From Tepidibacter hydrothermalis (lineage in GTDB: Bacteria; Bacillota; Clostridia; Peptostreptococcales; Peptostreptococcaceae), in the NCBI RefSeq assembly GCF_029542625.1, contig NZ_CP120733.1, positions 3,038,001-3,102,000 on the forward strand: a DNA stretch of 64,000 nucleotides, given 5' to 3'. This document shows, piece after piece, positions 44,115-53,984 of this stretch. A program made the position numbers and the translations under genes. The notes under the pieces are model-generated. The model made no database searches. It was not told where the DNA came from and was given only the letters and a program-made list of their open reading frames with translations. The first letter of the stretch is position 1. Every line of letters starts with the position of its first letter.

Positions 44115-44935
44115 GAAAACACCCCCTTTATACTTTGGGCTATTTCATCGAATACATTCTTATACTTTAAATCATCATATAGCATATTTCCTCTTGAGTA
44201 TATTCTAGCAATATCCTTGCTGTAAGGTATTCTTCCTATTACGTCTATCTCTTCATTTTCACAGTAATTTCTAACCAGATTATTTTCTACATTATCTTTA
44301 TTAATTACTATTCCAAACGGTATATCAAACATTCTTACAAGCTCAACGGCCATTTTAAGATCATGAAGTCCGAATTCAGTAGGCTCAGTTACTAAAACTG
44401 CCATATCTGCATATTTCAATGAATTCACTACATTACAAGATGTTCCAGGTGGACAATCTATAATATTAACATCGGTTTCAATATTATTTAAAATCTTTTT
44501 TATTATAGGTACTGCCATAGGCTCCCCTATATTCAAAATGCCTCTAGTACATTTTATATGTGATCTTTTACCCTCTTCTATTTTTCCAATCTCTCTAAGT
44601 TTATATTTTATAGCTCCAGATTTACATACAATCTCACATGCTCCACATGAATGACATAACTTATCAAATACCATAATTTCATTCTTTACATTCACTAAAG
44701 CATTGAAATTACAGTTTTTCACACATTCTCCACATGATATACACTTCTCCTCGTCTATATGAGGATACTCAACTGAAACGCCATCTGTTCTATCTATACT
44801 CGGTTGTAAAAATAAAAAACCATTGGGCTCTTCCACATCACAATCTATATAATTGGCATTTAATGCAAGTGATATATTCGTTGAAACTGTAGTCTTTCCT
44901 GTTCCACCTTTTCCACTAAGCACAGCTATATTCAA
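44105..44935 (-). CDS. MinD/ParA-like P-loop ATPase with two ferredoxin clusters (paralogue)
   Basis: Same layout as its neighbour: P-loop GKGGTGKTT, ferredoxin insert CISCGECVKNCNFNAL and CHSCGACEIVCKSGAI at about 65-110, and IDCPPGTSCNVVNSL in the C-terminal half. 276 residues. TTG start behind AAGGAGGAG. The pair of tandem paralogues may act as a heterodimer. Confidence 0.9.
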   Translation of the reverse strand: MNIAVLSGKGGTGKTTVSTNISLALNANYIDCDVEEPNGFLFLQPSIDRTDGVSVEYPHIDEEKCISCGECVKNCNFNALVNVKNEIMVFDKLCHSCGACEIVCKSGAIKYKLREIGKIEEGKRSHIKCTRGILNIGEPMAVPIIKKILNNIETDVNIIDCPPGTSCNVVNSLKYADMAVLVTEPTEFGLHDLKMAVELVRMFDIPFGIVINKDNVENNLVRNYCENEEIDVIGRIPYSKDIARIYSRGNMLYDDLKYKNVFDEIAQSIKGVFSWN

Positions 44936-44947
44936 AGTAACTCCTCC

Positions 44948-45313
44948 TTATACATTCATGCCATGATGAGCCTTACCTGCTACTTCAATTTGTTCAAGTT
45001 CTCCTTTATTTAACATACTTAAAGCTTCTTCAACAGAAACCTCACCACATTTATAAGCTTTTATGTTTGCTCTTTGAAGTATCTTAAATGCATTCGGACC
45101 AAGATTTCCTGTTATAACAACATCTATTTTTTCATCTATAATCTGTTGTGCAGCTGATACACCTGCACCTGATCCAGATATTTGTCCTTCATTTTTCACA
45201 GCTTTTATTTGTTCTTTTGCTTCATTGTATATTTGGAAGTAATTACATCTTCCAAATCTTTTATCTAATAAAGCATCTTTTTTTTCATCAAAAGATGATA
45301 CTGCTATATTCAT
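44948..45313 (-). CDS. NifX/NifB-type iron-molybdenum cofactor-binding family protein (second copy)
   Basis: A 121-residue protein: MNIAVSSFDEKKDALLDKRFGRCNYFQIYN and GVSAAQQIIDEKIDVVITGNLGPNAFKILQRANIKAYKC, with MNV and His near the end. Start chosen at the ATG at 45313, eight bases after AAGGAG. It lies between mrp and the ferredoxin-ATPases, and with the copy at 42905 brackets them. Confidence 0.9.
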   Translation of the reverse strand: MNIAVSSFDEKKDALLDKRFGRCNYFQIYNEAKEQIKAVKNEGQISGSGAGVSAAQQIIDEKIDVVITGNLGPNAFKILQRANIKAYKCGEVSVEEALSMLNKGELEQIEVAGKAHHGMNV

Positions 45314-45325
45314 ATTAATCACTCC

Positions 45326-46153
45326 TTAATTAGTAGCTTTTTTTAATATTTTACTAGCTATATTTTCCATTACTTCTTTGACATCTTCATCTAGAGGCTT
45401 ATCAGTATTTTTCTCAAGTCCACTTACACTTTTAACCATAGGAAGCTCTCCTAAAAGCTCAAGATCCATATCCTGTAAAAACTTATCACTTTCCTCATCA
45501 CTAAATAACTTTATTTTCTTATCGCAATCAGGACATTTTATATAACTCATATTTTCAACTACACCATATACATTTATATTCATTTGTTTCGCCATACTTA
45601 CAGCCTTTGATACTATCATAGAAACCATATCCTGAGGAATAGAAACCATCACAACACCATCAATAGGAATTGACTGCATAACAGTAAGCGCAACATCGCC
45701 TGTTCCTGGTGGCATATCAATTATTAAATAATCTAATTCTGCCCAATATGTATCTGTCCAAAACTGCTTTACAACTCCTGCAATCATAGGTCCTCTCCAT
45801 ATTACAGGTTGACTCTCATCCATCAATAAATTAAGAGACATTACACTTATATTATCCTTAGTTTTAGCTGGATACATTACATTATCAGATACCATAACTT
45901 TTTCTTTGCTAACACCTAAAAGTCTTGGAATACTAGGACCTGTTATATCTGCATCAAGCACACCAACCTTGTATCCTTCCTCACTCAAGTGCTTAGCTAC
46001 AAGTGCTGATACTGTAGATTTTCCTACTCCACCTTTTCCACTCATAACTCCTATAATTTTTTTTACATTGCTTAATGAATTGAATTCTAACATACATTTA
46101 TCTTTATCTTTAGAGCAAGTTTCACCACTTGGACAAGTGTTGCATTCTCCCAT
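45326..46153 (-). CDS. Mrp/NBP35-type iron-sulphur cluster carrier ATPase
   Basis: A 275-residue P-loop ATPase of the ApbC/Mrp family: GVMSGKGGVGKSTVSALVAKHL, DADITGPSIPRLLG, VIWRGPMIAGVVKQFW, LIIDMPPGTGDVALTVMQ and the CxxC near the C-terminus (IKCPDCDKKIKLFS) that holds the bridging cluster. An N-terminal CNTCPSGETCSKDKDKC adds extra cysteines. First gene of the cluster, directly behind a consensus promoter with an inverted operator. AAGGAGA before the ATG. Confidence 0.94.
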   Translation of the reverse strand: MGECNTCPSGETCSKDKDKCMLEFNSLSNVKKIIGVMSGKGGVGKSTVSALVAKHLSEEGYKVGVLDADITGPSIPRLLGVSKEKVMVSDNVMYPAKTKDNISVMSLNLLMDESQPVIWRGPMIAGVVKQFWTDTYWAELDYLIIDMPPGTGDVALTVMQSIPIDGVVMVSIPQDMVSMIVSKAVSMAKQMNINVYGVVENMSYIKCPDCDKKIKLFSDEESDKFLQDMDLELLGELPMVKSVSGLEKNTDKPLDEDVKEVMENIASKILKKATN

Positions 46154-46178
46154 CTATTTCATCTCCTTGTTTATCTTA

Positions 46179-46235
46179 TTGGCATATGCCACCTTCAGTA
46201 TACTATCATTTTATATTATTGTCAAATGCCAATAA
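46179..46235 (-). promoter_or_regulatory. Consensus sigma-A promoter with inverted TTATTGGCAT operator, before mrp
   Basis: On the minus strand TTGACA (46220-46225), a 17-base spacer and TATACT (46197-46202). TGGCATATGCCA at 46180-46191 lies just past the -10 box, and TTATTGGCATTTGACA overlaps the -35 box in the opposite direction. A repressor binding both would cover the promoter; the DUF134 protein is a candidate. Confidence 0.75.
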
Positions 46236-46274
46236 CTTTTATTCAAGATTTATTTTATAAAAAAATAAATCCTA

Positions 46275-46305
46275 AATTGTAAATCTTAATTTAAGATCTA
46301 CAATT
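46275..46305 (-). terminator. Terminator-like hairpin at the end of the GerAB-like gene
   Basis: AATTGTAAATCTTAA (46275-46289) pairs with TTAAGATCTACAATT (46291-46305), with the stop codon in the stem. The T-run lies about ten bases further, so it is a weak fit. Confidence 0.6.
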
Positions 46306-47392
46306 CAAGATTTTTCTTATTTTTAATCTCACATGCTATCCATATAATAACGGGTATGAAAACATGAAAAAATAAGTGATAATAATCTATAATATCATTT
46401 AGCCATTCTACCATATCAACTATATCTGTAAATATAAAGACATTTAAATTTATTACATTTAGCGTTACAGGAATTACTAAAAATCGGTAATCTATACATC
46501 TAAATATATAACTAATCCCTTTACATATTGCCAAAATAAATATACTGAGCTTTAGTACACCTCCTAATAAAAACATAGTATTTGCTATTATTTCTGTTCT
46601 TTGTATAAAATGTCCTATATCCACTCTTGCTGCAGTTACAGTCAATGTATAATATTTATTTGCTGCTTGTTCTACTCCTAACACTGCAACATTCGCTACA
46701 AATACCAAAAATATCAATATAAATCCAATTATAGTACCTAGCGTATATACTTTAAAATAAGAGTGTGCATTTTTTAAATTTGAAAATACCATAGTAAGTA
46801 CAACTACCTGTGTTAAAGGAAATGAAAATACTGAAAAAGCTCCTCTTATTATTGGTTTTATCCCATAAGCCATAGTAGGTCTAAGATTATTTATTTCTAT
46901 ATCACAACCTGCTATTAGTAATACTACTGTTATAAATACAAACGCTATTAATATGTATGCAAATAACTCTGACCATCTTCCTATTAGTTCGATTCCTTTT
47001 TTTACTAACCAAGCTGCTAACAAAGCTTGTATAGAGGCAGGTACTATTCCTGGTGTTTGTTGCATTGTTACTGTTACATAAAATTCTAAGTACTCTCTTA
47101 ATATAACAGCAGCTATAATATAAGCATATGATATATATAATAATATAATTATAGTTCCTATAATTTTGCCAAAACACACTTCAACGATTTCAAATAAGTT
47201 TTTATCTGGAAATATATTATGTATTTTTATATACATGCATATAATTGGTAATGCCATAATAAATCCTAATATAACAGCTATCCATATATCATGTTTAGCT
47301 TGTATTCCCCTTGTATATATAATTGCAGTTCCTGATAAAAATATTATATATATACTTAGAGCTTTTCTATCTGAAATAATTTCTTTATTCAT
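46298..47392 (-). CDS. Spore germination permease, GerAB/GerKB type (orphan)
   Basis: Membrane subunit of nutrient germinant receptors, of the amino acid permease type. 364 residues with ten hydrophobic segments; fits the endospore germination permease family (SDRKALSIYIIFLSGTAIIYTRG, AILREYLEFYVTVTMQQTPGIV, RWSELFAYILIAFVF). Normally found with an A and a C subunit gene; neither is adjacent. It may join subunits encoded elsewhere, or act alone. GGAGGA before the ATG. Confidence 0.88.
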   Translation of the reverse strand: MNKEIISDRKALSIYIIFLSGTAIIYTRGIQAKHDIWIAVILGFIMALPIICMYIKIHNIFPDKNLFEIVEVCFGKIIGTIIILLYISYAYIIAAVILREYLEFYVTVTMQQTPGIVPASIQALLAAWLVKKGIELIGRWSELFAYILIAFVFITVVLLIAGCDIEINNLRPTMAYGIKPIIRGAFSVFSFPLTQVVVLTMVFSNLKNAHSYFKVYTLGTIIGFILIFLVFVANVAVLGVEQAANKYYTLTVTAARVDIGHFIQRTEIIANTMFLLGGVLKLSIFILAICKGISYIFRCIDYRFLVIPVTLNVINLNVFIFTDIVDMVEWLNDIIDYYHLFFHVFIPVIIWIACEIKNKKNLEL

Positions 47393-47517
47393 ATATCCTC
47401 CAAAATATTATCACTGTAATCTTATATGTTAATTAATATTTTTCCCTTACTGTACATTTTTTACACAAAAATATATGTAAAGAGAAAAATTCAGATTCAA
47501 AACTATATAATTTCCTC

Positions 47518-47559
47518 TAAACAAAAAGAGCATCTCTAACGAGATGCTCTTTTTGTTTA
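47518..47559 (-). terminator. Intrinsic terminator of the chemoreceptor gene
   Basis: AAACAAAAAGAGCATCTC (47519-47536) pairs with GAGATGCTCTTTTTGTTT (47541-47558); it can work on either strand. Confidence 0.9.
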
Positions 47560-47564
47560 GATAA

Positions 47565-49601
47565 CTATTCCACTTTAAATTTTTCTACATTATTTTGAAG
47601 TTCTCTAGCTAATTCATTTGATGTTTTAGCTAAAGACATTATCTCTTGTATCGAAGCTAGTTGTTCTTCTGTTGAAGATGAAACTTCTTCTGTTGCTGCT
47701 GAATTTTCTTCAGTTATTGCTGAGATATTTTGTATAGAGTCAATAATAATCTCTTTGTTATCTGAAATATCATTACTAACATGTTTTACTTCCATTATTT
47801 TGGATACAAGTTCTTGTAATTTATTCTCAATTTTTTTAAATGTATTACCTGTATTATCAATAGCCTTATCATTACTTTCTGCCATATTATCTACTTCATT
47901 CATTATACTTACAGCATTCACTGCTTTCATTTGTATATTATTTATTATTTCATTTATATCCTTTGTTGCATTTCCTGTATTTTCTGCTAGTTTTCTAATC
48001 TCTTCTGCAACTACTGCAAATCCCTTACCAGCTTCCCCTGCTCGAGCAGCTTCTATACTTGCATTAAGAGCTAATAAATTAGTTTGTTCTGAAATCTGAG
48101 TTATAAGATTTGTAATACTCTCTGCATTTCCAGTTGCAACGTTTACTTCTTGTATAATACCATGAACATCTCTATTTTTCTTTTTACTATTTTCTGTTTT
48201 CTCATATAAATCAGATATAATAATACTACCTTCTTTACATATCTTATCTGTTTCATTTGTTAAGCAAACAGCTTCATTAATAACCTCAGTAGAAGTATTG
48301 ATTTTTCCTCCCAATTCTTCTGTGCTAATTGCAACCGATTGAGCATCATTTGCTTGATCTGCTGAGCTTAACGCCATCTGTTCAACTGACTGAGCAATAA
48401 CATCCATAGCTTGATTAGATTGATCTGTAATCTCAGCTAAATCATTAGAATAGTTAGTCATTGTATTAGCACTATTTTTAATATTACCTACAAGCGCTTT
48501 TAATTCTTCCTGCATCTTTTTAACAGAGTTAGCTATGTACCCTATTTCATCATTATATTTTAATATTTTACCAGACATAGTTTGTGTAAAATCTCCTTCT
48601 GCAATTCTTTGAATATAACCAGAAGTTACTTTTAATGGCTTCATAGAATACCCAATTACAAAATATAATATTAAAGATACTAATAAAATTATAACTAATG
48701 ATATTATCATAGATGTTTTCATAATATCATTTTTAGCATTTGTTAAAGATTCTAATGATAATCCTATATCAATAGAACCAACATGTTTTCCATCTTCATG
48801 ATATGGTATTTGTACATCGTATGCTAATATACCTAGTTTTTCATCAAACCATGTATTTGCAGCAGCCTTTCCGTTTATAGCTGCTGATTTTGTTACATCA
48901 TCATCATACACTTTACCAACTAAATCTTTAGTACCAGCAACTGCTAAACCTGTTTTATCAATTTGTACAGCATATAATACTTTTTCATCTTCTGTTGCTC
49001 TTATAAGTGTATTCTGTATGTTAACATTTTTCTTAAATTCTTCTATTATCTCTGTAGAAACACCCGCCTGTACAAAGTAACCATTTCCTAAACTAATCCC
49101 CCCAAATTTATAAAGCTTTCCATCCAGTGGATTTTCTCTTGCTTCCTCTAAATAAGTATCGGAGCTACCATTAAATACAACATCCATAGCATGTCCAGCA
49201 GGATATTCCCAACCTATATTAGCAGGAACATTAGAATAATCTATAATTCTATCTGGACCTATAATACTTATTTCCGAAATTCCTAAATCAGAAACTAGTT
49301 GAACTATCTTTTCATTAGACATCTTATTTATATCCATATACTTTATCATAGAAGAAGAAGTTATAATCTTATCATCTATTATATCCTCTAATATTTTTTC
49401 AATTTCTTTGCTTCCTTCTATTTGACCTTCTATCTGCTCAGCTAAATTCATACCACTCATTGTTATTTCATCTTCTAGCTTATCATTAACTGTTTTGATA
49501 GATACTCCCATAAGAATTGAAATAGAAATAAAAAATAAAGCTAATACAACGCTTATGATTTTCCATTTGAATGTAAATTTCGTTAATATATTGTCAATCA
49601 T
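47565..49601 (-). CDS. Methyl-accepting chemotaxis protein (dCache/HAMP/MA)
   Basis: Transmembrane chemoreceptor of about 678 residues. First membrane segment at 15-37 ([21 protein letters not shown]), extracellular sensor of the Cache type (about 40-295), second segment ([21 protein letters not shown]), HAMP with [12 protein letters not shown], and a long cytoplasmic signalling domain with the hairpin tip [38 protein letters not shown] (family block). The ligand is unknown. Start at the ATG at 49601, seven bases after GGGAGG; the earlier ATG is too close to it. Confidence 0.95.
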   Translation of the reverse strand: MIDNILTKFTFKWKIISVVLALFFISISILMGVSIKTVNDKLEDEITMSGMNLAEQIEGQIEGSKEIEKILEDIIDDKIITSSSMIKYMDINKMSNEKIVQLVSDLGISEISIIGPDRIIDYSNVPANIGWEYPAGHAMDVVFNGSSDTYLEEARENPLDGKLYKFGGISLGNGYFVQAGVSTEIIEEFKKNVNIQNTLIRATEDEKVLYAVQIDKTGLAVAGTKDLVGKVYDDDVTKSAAINGKAAANTWFDEKLGILAYDVQIPYHEDGKHVGSIDIGLSLESLTNAKNDIMKTSMIISLVIILLVSLILYFVIGYSMKPLKVTSGYIQRIAEGDFTQTMSGKILKYNDEIGYIANSVKKMQEELKALVGNIKNSANTMTNYSNDLAEITDQSNQAMDVIAQSVEQMALSSADQANDAQSVAISTEELGGKINTSTEVINEAVCLTNETDKICKEGSIIISDLYEKTENSKKKNRDVHGIIQEVNVATGNAESITNLITQISEQTNLLALNASIEAARAGEAGKGFAVVAEEIRKLAENTGNATKDINEIINNIQMKAVNAVSIMNEVDNMAESNDKAIDNTGNTFKKIENKLQELVSKIMEVKHVSNDISDNKEIIIDSIQNISAITEENSAATEEVSSSTEEQLASIQEIMSLAKTSNELARELQNNVEKFKVE

Positions 49602-49859
49602 TTCCATACCTCCCTTTTAGATGTTTATTCAGTCTATAGTTCTCATTATATTTAAAATACAAATGTTTTTCAATGCAAAACGCCTGATAATTTGCAGAAT
49701 TCTGTAATTTTTTAGATTTTGATTACACATTTTATTAATTTGTATATTTTTTTCAAATTAGTGCTCCATTTTCCATTTAATAAAATGTATAAAATTTTAA
49801 ATATAATTTGGTATAATATGTATAATGCATTGAATTTGAATTAAAAGGACGTGAAACTA

Positions 49860-50810
49860 ATGAAAAAAAGTTTAGTTGCAATTCTAACATCTATTTTGCT
49901 TTTTTCTATTTTCATTGTAGGATGCGAAAACTCTCAACCAAAAGAATTAAAAATAGGAGATTATATACAATTTGGGAAATACAACGACGAACTAATACTT
50001 TGGAGAATAATAAATATTGATCCAGACGGTAATCCTCTACTCTTTTCAGATAGAATAATATCTTTAAAAGCATTTGATGCAGATGGAAATTACCATGATG
50101 ATGAAATTAGAGTAGATGATGGAAGTAATTATTGGAGAGATTCAAATATTTGACAGTGGTTAAATAGCAATGAAAAAGCAGGTACAATAAAATGGATACA
50201 AAATCCTCCCTCAAAAGAAAATATGCTTCAAGGTTATTCTCCCTATGAAGATGAAAAAGGCTTTTTAGCATATAATAACTTTACAGAAAGTGAAAGAAAT
50301 ATTATAAAAGCAGTCAATCACAAAGTTCTGTTGAATGATATAGATAAAGACAAAAAAACTGGAGGAGAAGAATCTCATACTCCAAATGTTCGTATATATG
50401 ACGTAGTTGAAAATTATGACAGTGCATATTATGAAAATATAGAAGATAAAGTATTTTTATTGTCTGTAAAAGAATTGCATGATTATATATGGGAAAATCA
50501 AAAAATATTAGGAAGAGAATATTATATAGGAAAGCCAACAAAACAAGCTGTCTCTCATTCATCAGAAAAAAATGCAAAATTAAATTATAATAATAACTGG
50601 TATAGTTGGTTGCGTACTCCTTCTGCTTTGCGTGCTGATGGTATACGTGTTATTGCTGATAATGGTTCTATATTAGAAAGGTTTGCAAATTTTGGTGGTT
50701 ATGGTGGAGTTCGTCCAGCTTTATATATAAATTTATCATCTACAATTTTTAAAGGTGGTTCTGGTATTGAGTCAGACCCGTATATTATTAAAGGTGGTGC
50801 TAGTGAATAA
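49860..50810 (+). pseudogene. DUF6273-type lipoprotein gene interrupted by an in-frame TGA
   Basis: A lipoprotein signal with lipobox (FSIFIVGCEN) leads into a protein with IGDYIQFGKYNDELILWRIINIDPDGNPLLFSDRI, then NYWRDSNI, a TGA at 50151-50153, and in the same frame QWLNSNEKAGTIKW and on to a complete C-terminus (YSWLRTPSALRADGIRVIAD, GGVRPALYINLS). Both halves are in one frame, so only this codon breaks the gene. In the SNxRQWLN context of this family an arginine is expected (AGA or CGA to TGA). It could be a recent pseudogene, a sequencing error or readthrough. Confidence 0.8.
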
Positions 50811-50825
50811 TTATCTAAAATAAAA

Positions 50826-50866
50826 ATTCTAACAATGCCAAGTATTATACTTGGCGTTGCTAGAAT
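50826..50866. terminator. Hairpin between the DUF6273 gene and the RCC1-repeat gene
   Basis: ATTCTAACAATGCCAAGTA (50826-50844) pairs with TACTTGGCGTTGCTAGAAT (50848-50866). Convergent genes flank it; no T-run, so termination is inferred only from position. Confidence 0.5.
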
Positions 50867-50896
50867 ATCAATATCTAAAATGGCATTCACCATCAG

Positions 50897-52201
50897 TTAA
50901 TATACCCTAACCTGTACTGGTATGTTCTTATTAGTTTCAAAAGTTCCATCACCTAATTGTCCATTATAGTTATTCCCCCAAGCCCAAACTGTTCCATCAG
51001 TCCTAAGTGCTAAGCTATGACTCCAACCAGCTGATATAGCTGCTACATTAGTTAGAAAATCTGAAGAATTATTATAATTCTTAACCTGTACTGGTATATT
51101 CTTATTATTTCCAGAACTCCCATCTCCTAATTGTCCCTCAATATTTCTGCTCCACCCCCAAACTGTTCCATCAGTCTTAAGGGCTAAACTATGACTCCAA
51201 CCAGCTGATATAGCTACTACATTAGTTAAAAAGCAAGTAGGATTAGTAGTGTCCTTAACCTGTACCGGTATATTACTATTACTTGTAAAAGTACCATCAC
51301 CCAATTGACCACTAGAGTTTCCACCCCAAGCCCAAACTGTCCCATCAGTCTTAAGAGCTAAACTATGAAACCAACCAGCTGATATAGTTCTAATATTGCT
51401 GATAAAATTAGTAGAATCCTTAACCTGTACTGGTATATTCTTATTACTTCCAGAAGTACCATCCCCTAATTGACCATCATAATTATTTCCCCAAGCCCAA
51501 ACCGTTCCATCAGCTCTAAGCGCTAAACTATGACTCCAACTAGCAAATATATCTATAACATTAGCTAGAAAACCAGTAGAGTCAGTATTATCTTTAACCT
51601 TAACTGGTATCTTCTCATTAGTTCCAAAACTCCCATTGCCTAATTGACCTTTAGAATTATTACCCCAAGCCCTAACTGTTCCATCAGCCTTAAGGGCTAA
51701 ACTATGAAACCAACCCGCTGAAATTGATATAACATTAGTTAAAAATCCAGTAGGGTCAGTCACATCCTTAACCTGTACTGGTATATTCTTATTACTTCCA
51801 GAAGTGCCATCCCCTAATTGACCATCGTAGTTATTACCCCAGGTCCAAACTGTTCCATCATTCTTAAGTGCTAAGCTATGTCTCCAACTAGCAAAAACAG
51901 CTATTATATTAGTTAAAAATCCAGTAGGGTCATTATAATCTCTAACTTGTATTGGCATATTCTTATTAATCCCAAAAGTATCATCACCTAATTGCCCATT
52001 AGAGTTACTTCCCCAAGCCCAAACCGTTCCATCAGCCTTAAGGGCTAAACTATGACGGTTCCCAGCAGATATAGCTATTACATTAGTGAAATAACCCGTA
52101 AAATCATCACACTGTATTGGTATATTCTTATTAGTTCTAAAAATAGACTCGTTTAATTCGCCATTATAATTGTTTATCCAGTCCCAAATTTGATTACCCA
52201 T
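50897..52201 (-). CDS. RCC1-repeat (seven-bladed beta-propeller) protein
   Basis: About 434 residues made of seven RCC1-like repeats of about 55 residues, each with HSLALKxDGTVWAWGxNxxGQLGDGT and NIPVQVKD. The N-terminal 45 residues are half a repeat (IWDWINNYNGEL...TNKNIPIQ) that probably closes the ring with the C-terminal strand. No signal peptide or anchor is seen. RCC1 repeats in bacteria often mediate protein binding; role unknown. The strong DNA similarity between repeats suggests recent internal duplication. Start at the ATG at 52201 behind AGGTGG. Confidence 0.9.
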   Translation of the reverse strand: MGNQIWDWINNYNGELNESIFRTNKNIPIQCDDFTGYFTNVIAISAGNRHSLALKADGTVWAWGSNSNGQLGDDTFGINKNMPIQVRDYNDPTGFLTNIIAVFASWRHSLALKNDGTVWTWGNNYDGQLGDGTSGSNKNIPVQVKDVTDPTGFLTNVISISAGWFHSLALKADGTVRAWGNNSKGQLGNGSFGTNEKIPVKVKDNTDSTGFLANVIDIFASWSHSLALRADGTVWAWGNNYDGQLGDGTSGSNKNIPVQVKDSTNFISNIRTISAGWFHSLALKTDGTVWAWGGNSSGQLGDGTFTSNSNIPVQVKDTTNPTCFLTNVVAISAGWSHSLALKTDGTVWGWSRNIEGQLGDGSSGNNKNIPVQVKNYNNSSDFLTNVAAISAGWSHSLALRTDGTVWAWGNNYNGQLGDGTFETNKNIPVQVRVY

Positions 52202-52420
52202 ATATAACACCACCTCAAAATTATTTAAAGTATTGAGATTACATGATTCTATGAATATATCTGATAATAGTTTTTTGTTGTTATTTTATTATATTCACTA
52301 ACCCTTAAGATAGTTAAGGCGAATAATAAAGATAAACCAAGAACTTAATTATCACTTGCAATTGTTAAATGTTAAAAAACACTATTTTACCTAACATCAC
52401 TTAATATATTCCTGTAAATA

Positions 52421-52465
52421 AAAAAAGCATTAAGGGAATTTTAAAAATTCCCTTAATGCTTTTTT
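52421..52465 (-). terminator. Intrinsic terminator downstream of the AGCS symporter gene
   Basis: AAAAAGCATTAAGGGAATTT (52422-52441) pairs with AAATTCCCTTAATGCTTTTT (52445-52464), with A and T runs at opposite ends. Confidence 0.9.
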
Positions 52466-52470
52466 ATTTT

Positions 52471-52486
52471 TAGAAAACGTTTTCTA
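52471..52486. promoter_or_regulatory. cre-like palindrome at the 3' side of the symporter gene
   Basis: TAGAAAACGTTTTCTA is a 16-bp perfect palindrome with the core GAAAACGTTTTC, also present at 54690-54701. It resembles LacI-family/CcpA cre sites. Position after the stop codon is unusual. Confidence 0.5.
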
Positions 52487-52535
52487 AATATATTTTTATA
52501 TTTTTTTATGAATTTATTTTAATCAGAAGCTATTT

Positions 52536-53984
52536 CTACACATTTCTTTTTAATTTATTTGATTCAGTTGATTCATTTGATTCATAGTCTTTTGTCATCT
52601 TAAATACCAATGGGCTAAGAGCTAGCATACCTATAAGGTTAGGAAGTATCATCAATCCATTAAATGCATCAGATAAACCCCATACAATATCAAGCTTTAC
52701 TACAGCACCAACAACACACATTCCAATCCAAAGCCACTTGTATACTTCAACAGCTTTCACTCCTGCAATATACTCAAGACATTTTGAACCATAGTAGTAC
52801 CATCCAAGGATTGTTGAATAAGAGAAGAATATAAGACCAACAACAATGATAAGATCTCCAGGTCCAGGTAGTCCCATATTAAATGCCTTAGAAGTAAGAG
52901 CAGCACCACTAATTAGATTAATACCTTGAGATGCAAGTTCTGCCTTCATAGTAACAGGATACATCGCACCATCTGAAGCCAAAAGTTGTAAGATACCATC
53001 TTGTCCAATATTTATTGCAGGAGAAACTAATATTACAAGAGCCGTCATAGAACAAACCATTAATGTATCAATAAAAGACCCTAAAGAACCTATAATACCT
53101 TGCTTCACAGGATCTTTTGTAGCAGCAGCACCATGGGCAATAGCCGCAGTACCAAGTCCTGCTTCATTTGAAAATACTCCACGAGCTACACCAAAACGAA
53201 TAACTGTTCCTAAAAGACCACCTTGTACTGCATGACCAGTAAATGCATTAGAAAATATCATACCGAAAGCTGCAGGAATTTTATCTACATGTAAAACAAG
53301 AATTGCTAGTGCTCCAACAATATAAACTCCTGCCATAAGTGGAACAACTTTATCTGAAACTTTACCGATAGATTTTACCCCACCTATTAGAACAATAGCA
53401 GTTGCAATAGCAACAACAATACCAGTTATTAAATGAGGAACACCAAAAGAGGTATTCATAACACTAGCAACCGCATTTGCTTGAACTAAGTTTCCAGGAC
53501 CAAAGCATGCCATAACACCAAAGAATGCATATAGCCAACCTAACCATGCCCATTTTTTCCCCATACCATTTCTGATATAGTACATTGGGCCACCAGATCT
53601 CTCTCCTTTTTCATTTATTTCTCTAAATTCAACAGCTAGAACCGCTTCAACATATTTACTTGCACCACCTACTAATGCCACAACCCACATCCAAAAAATT
53701 GCACCAGGTCCACCAGCAACAATTGCTGTTGCAACTCCAGCAATATTTCCAGTACCAATAGTTGCAGCAAGTGATGTCATAAGAGCTGCAAATGGCGACA
53801 TATCCCCCTCTTCATTAGATTCACGATTAGATAATAGTAGTTTAAAAGCTAAGGGCATTTTTCTAAATTGTAAGAATTTTGTTCCAATACTTAGAAATAA
53901 ACTTGTTCCAACAAGCATAACAATCATAAAAGGTCCCCATGCAAAATTACCTAGGGTAGTAACGAAATTTGAAAATGTTTCCAT
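52536..53984 (-). CDS. Sodium:alanine (AGCS family) symporter
   Basis: Imports alanine or glycine with sodium. 482 residues with about eleven membrane segments and the AGCS features GTGNIAGVATAIVAGGPGAIFWMWVVALVGG (family block), VEAVLAVEFREINEKGERSGGPMYYI, FSNEAGLGTAAIAHGAAATKDPVKQG. Hydrophilic tail NESTESNKLKRNV. GGGAGGA lies before the ATG. Preceded by a 940-base gap with a cre-like site. No other gene in the operon. Confidence 0.93.
   Translation of the reverse strand: METFSNFVTTLGNFAWGPFMIVMLVGTSLFLSIGTKFLQFRKMPLAFKLLLSNRESNEEGDMSPFAALMTSLAATIGTGNIAGVATAIVAGGPGAIFWMWVVALVGGASKYVEAVLAVEFREINEKGERSGGPMYYIRNGMGKKWAWLGWLYAFFGVMACFGPGNLVQANAVASVMNTSFGVPHLITGIVVAIATAIVLIGGVKSIGKVSDKVVPLMAGVYIVGALAILVLHVDKIPAAFGMIFSNAFTGHAVQGGLLGTVIRFGVARGVFSNEAGLGTAAIAHGAAATKDPVKQGIIGSLGSFIDTLMVCSMTALVILVSPAINIGQDGILQLLASDGAMYPVTMKAELASQGINLISGAALTSKAFNMGLPGPGDLIIVVGLIFFSYSTILGWYYYGSKCLEYIAGVKAVEVYKWLWIGMCVVGAVVKLDIVWGLSDAFNGLMILPNLIGMLALSPLVFKMTKDYESNESTESNKLKRNV

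Noticed and set aside
50151-50153. TGA read as selenocysteine
   Set aside because: No clear SECIS-like hairpin directly follows, and the position is an expected arginine in this protein context rather than a redox cysteine.
50897-52201. Tandem DNA repeats as a CRISPR or satellite array
   Set aside because: The repeats are in frame and code for RCC1 blades of about 55 residues.
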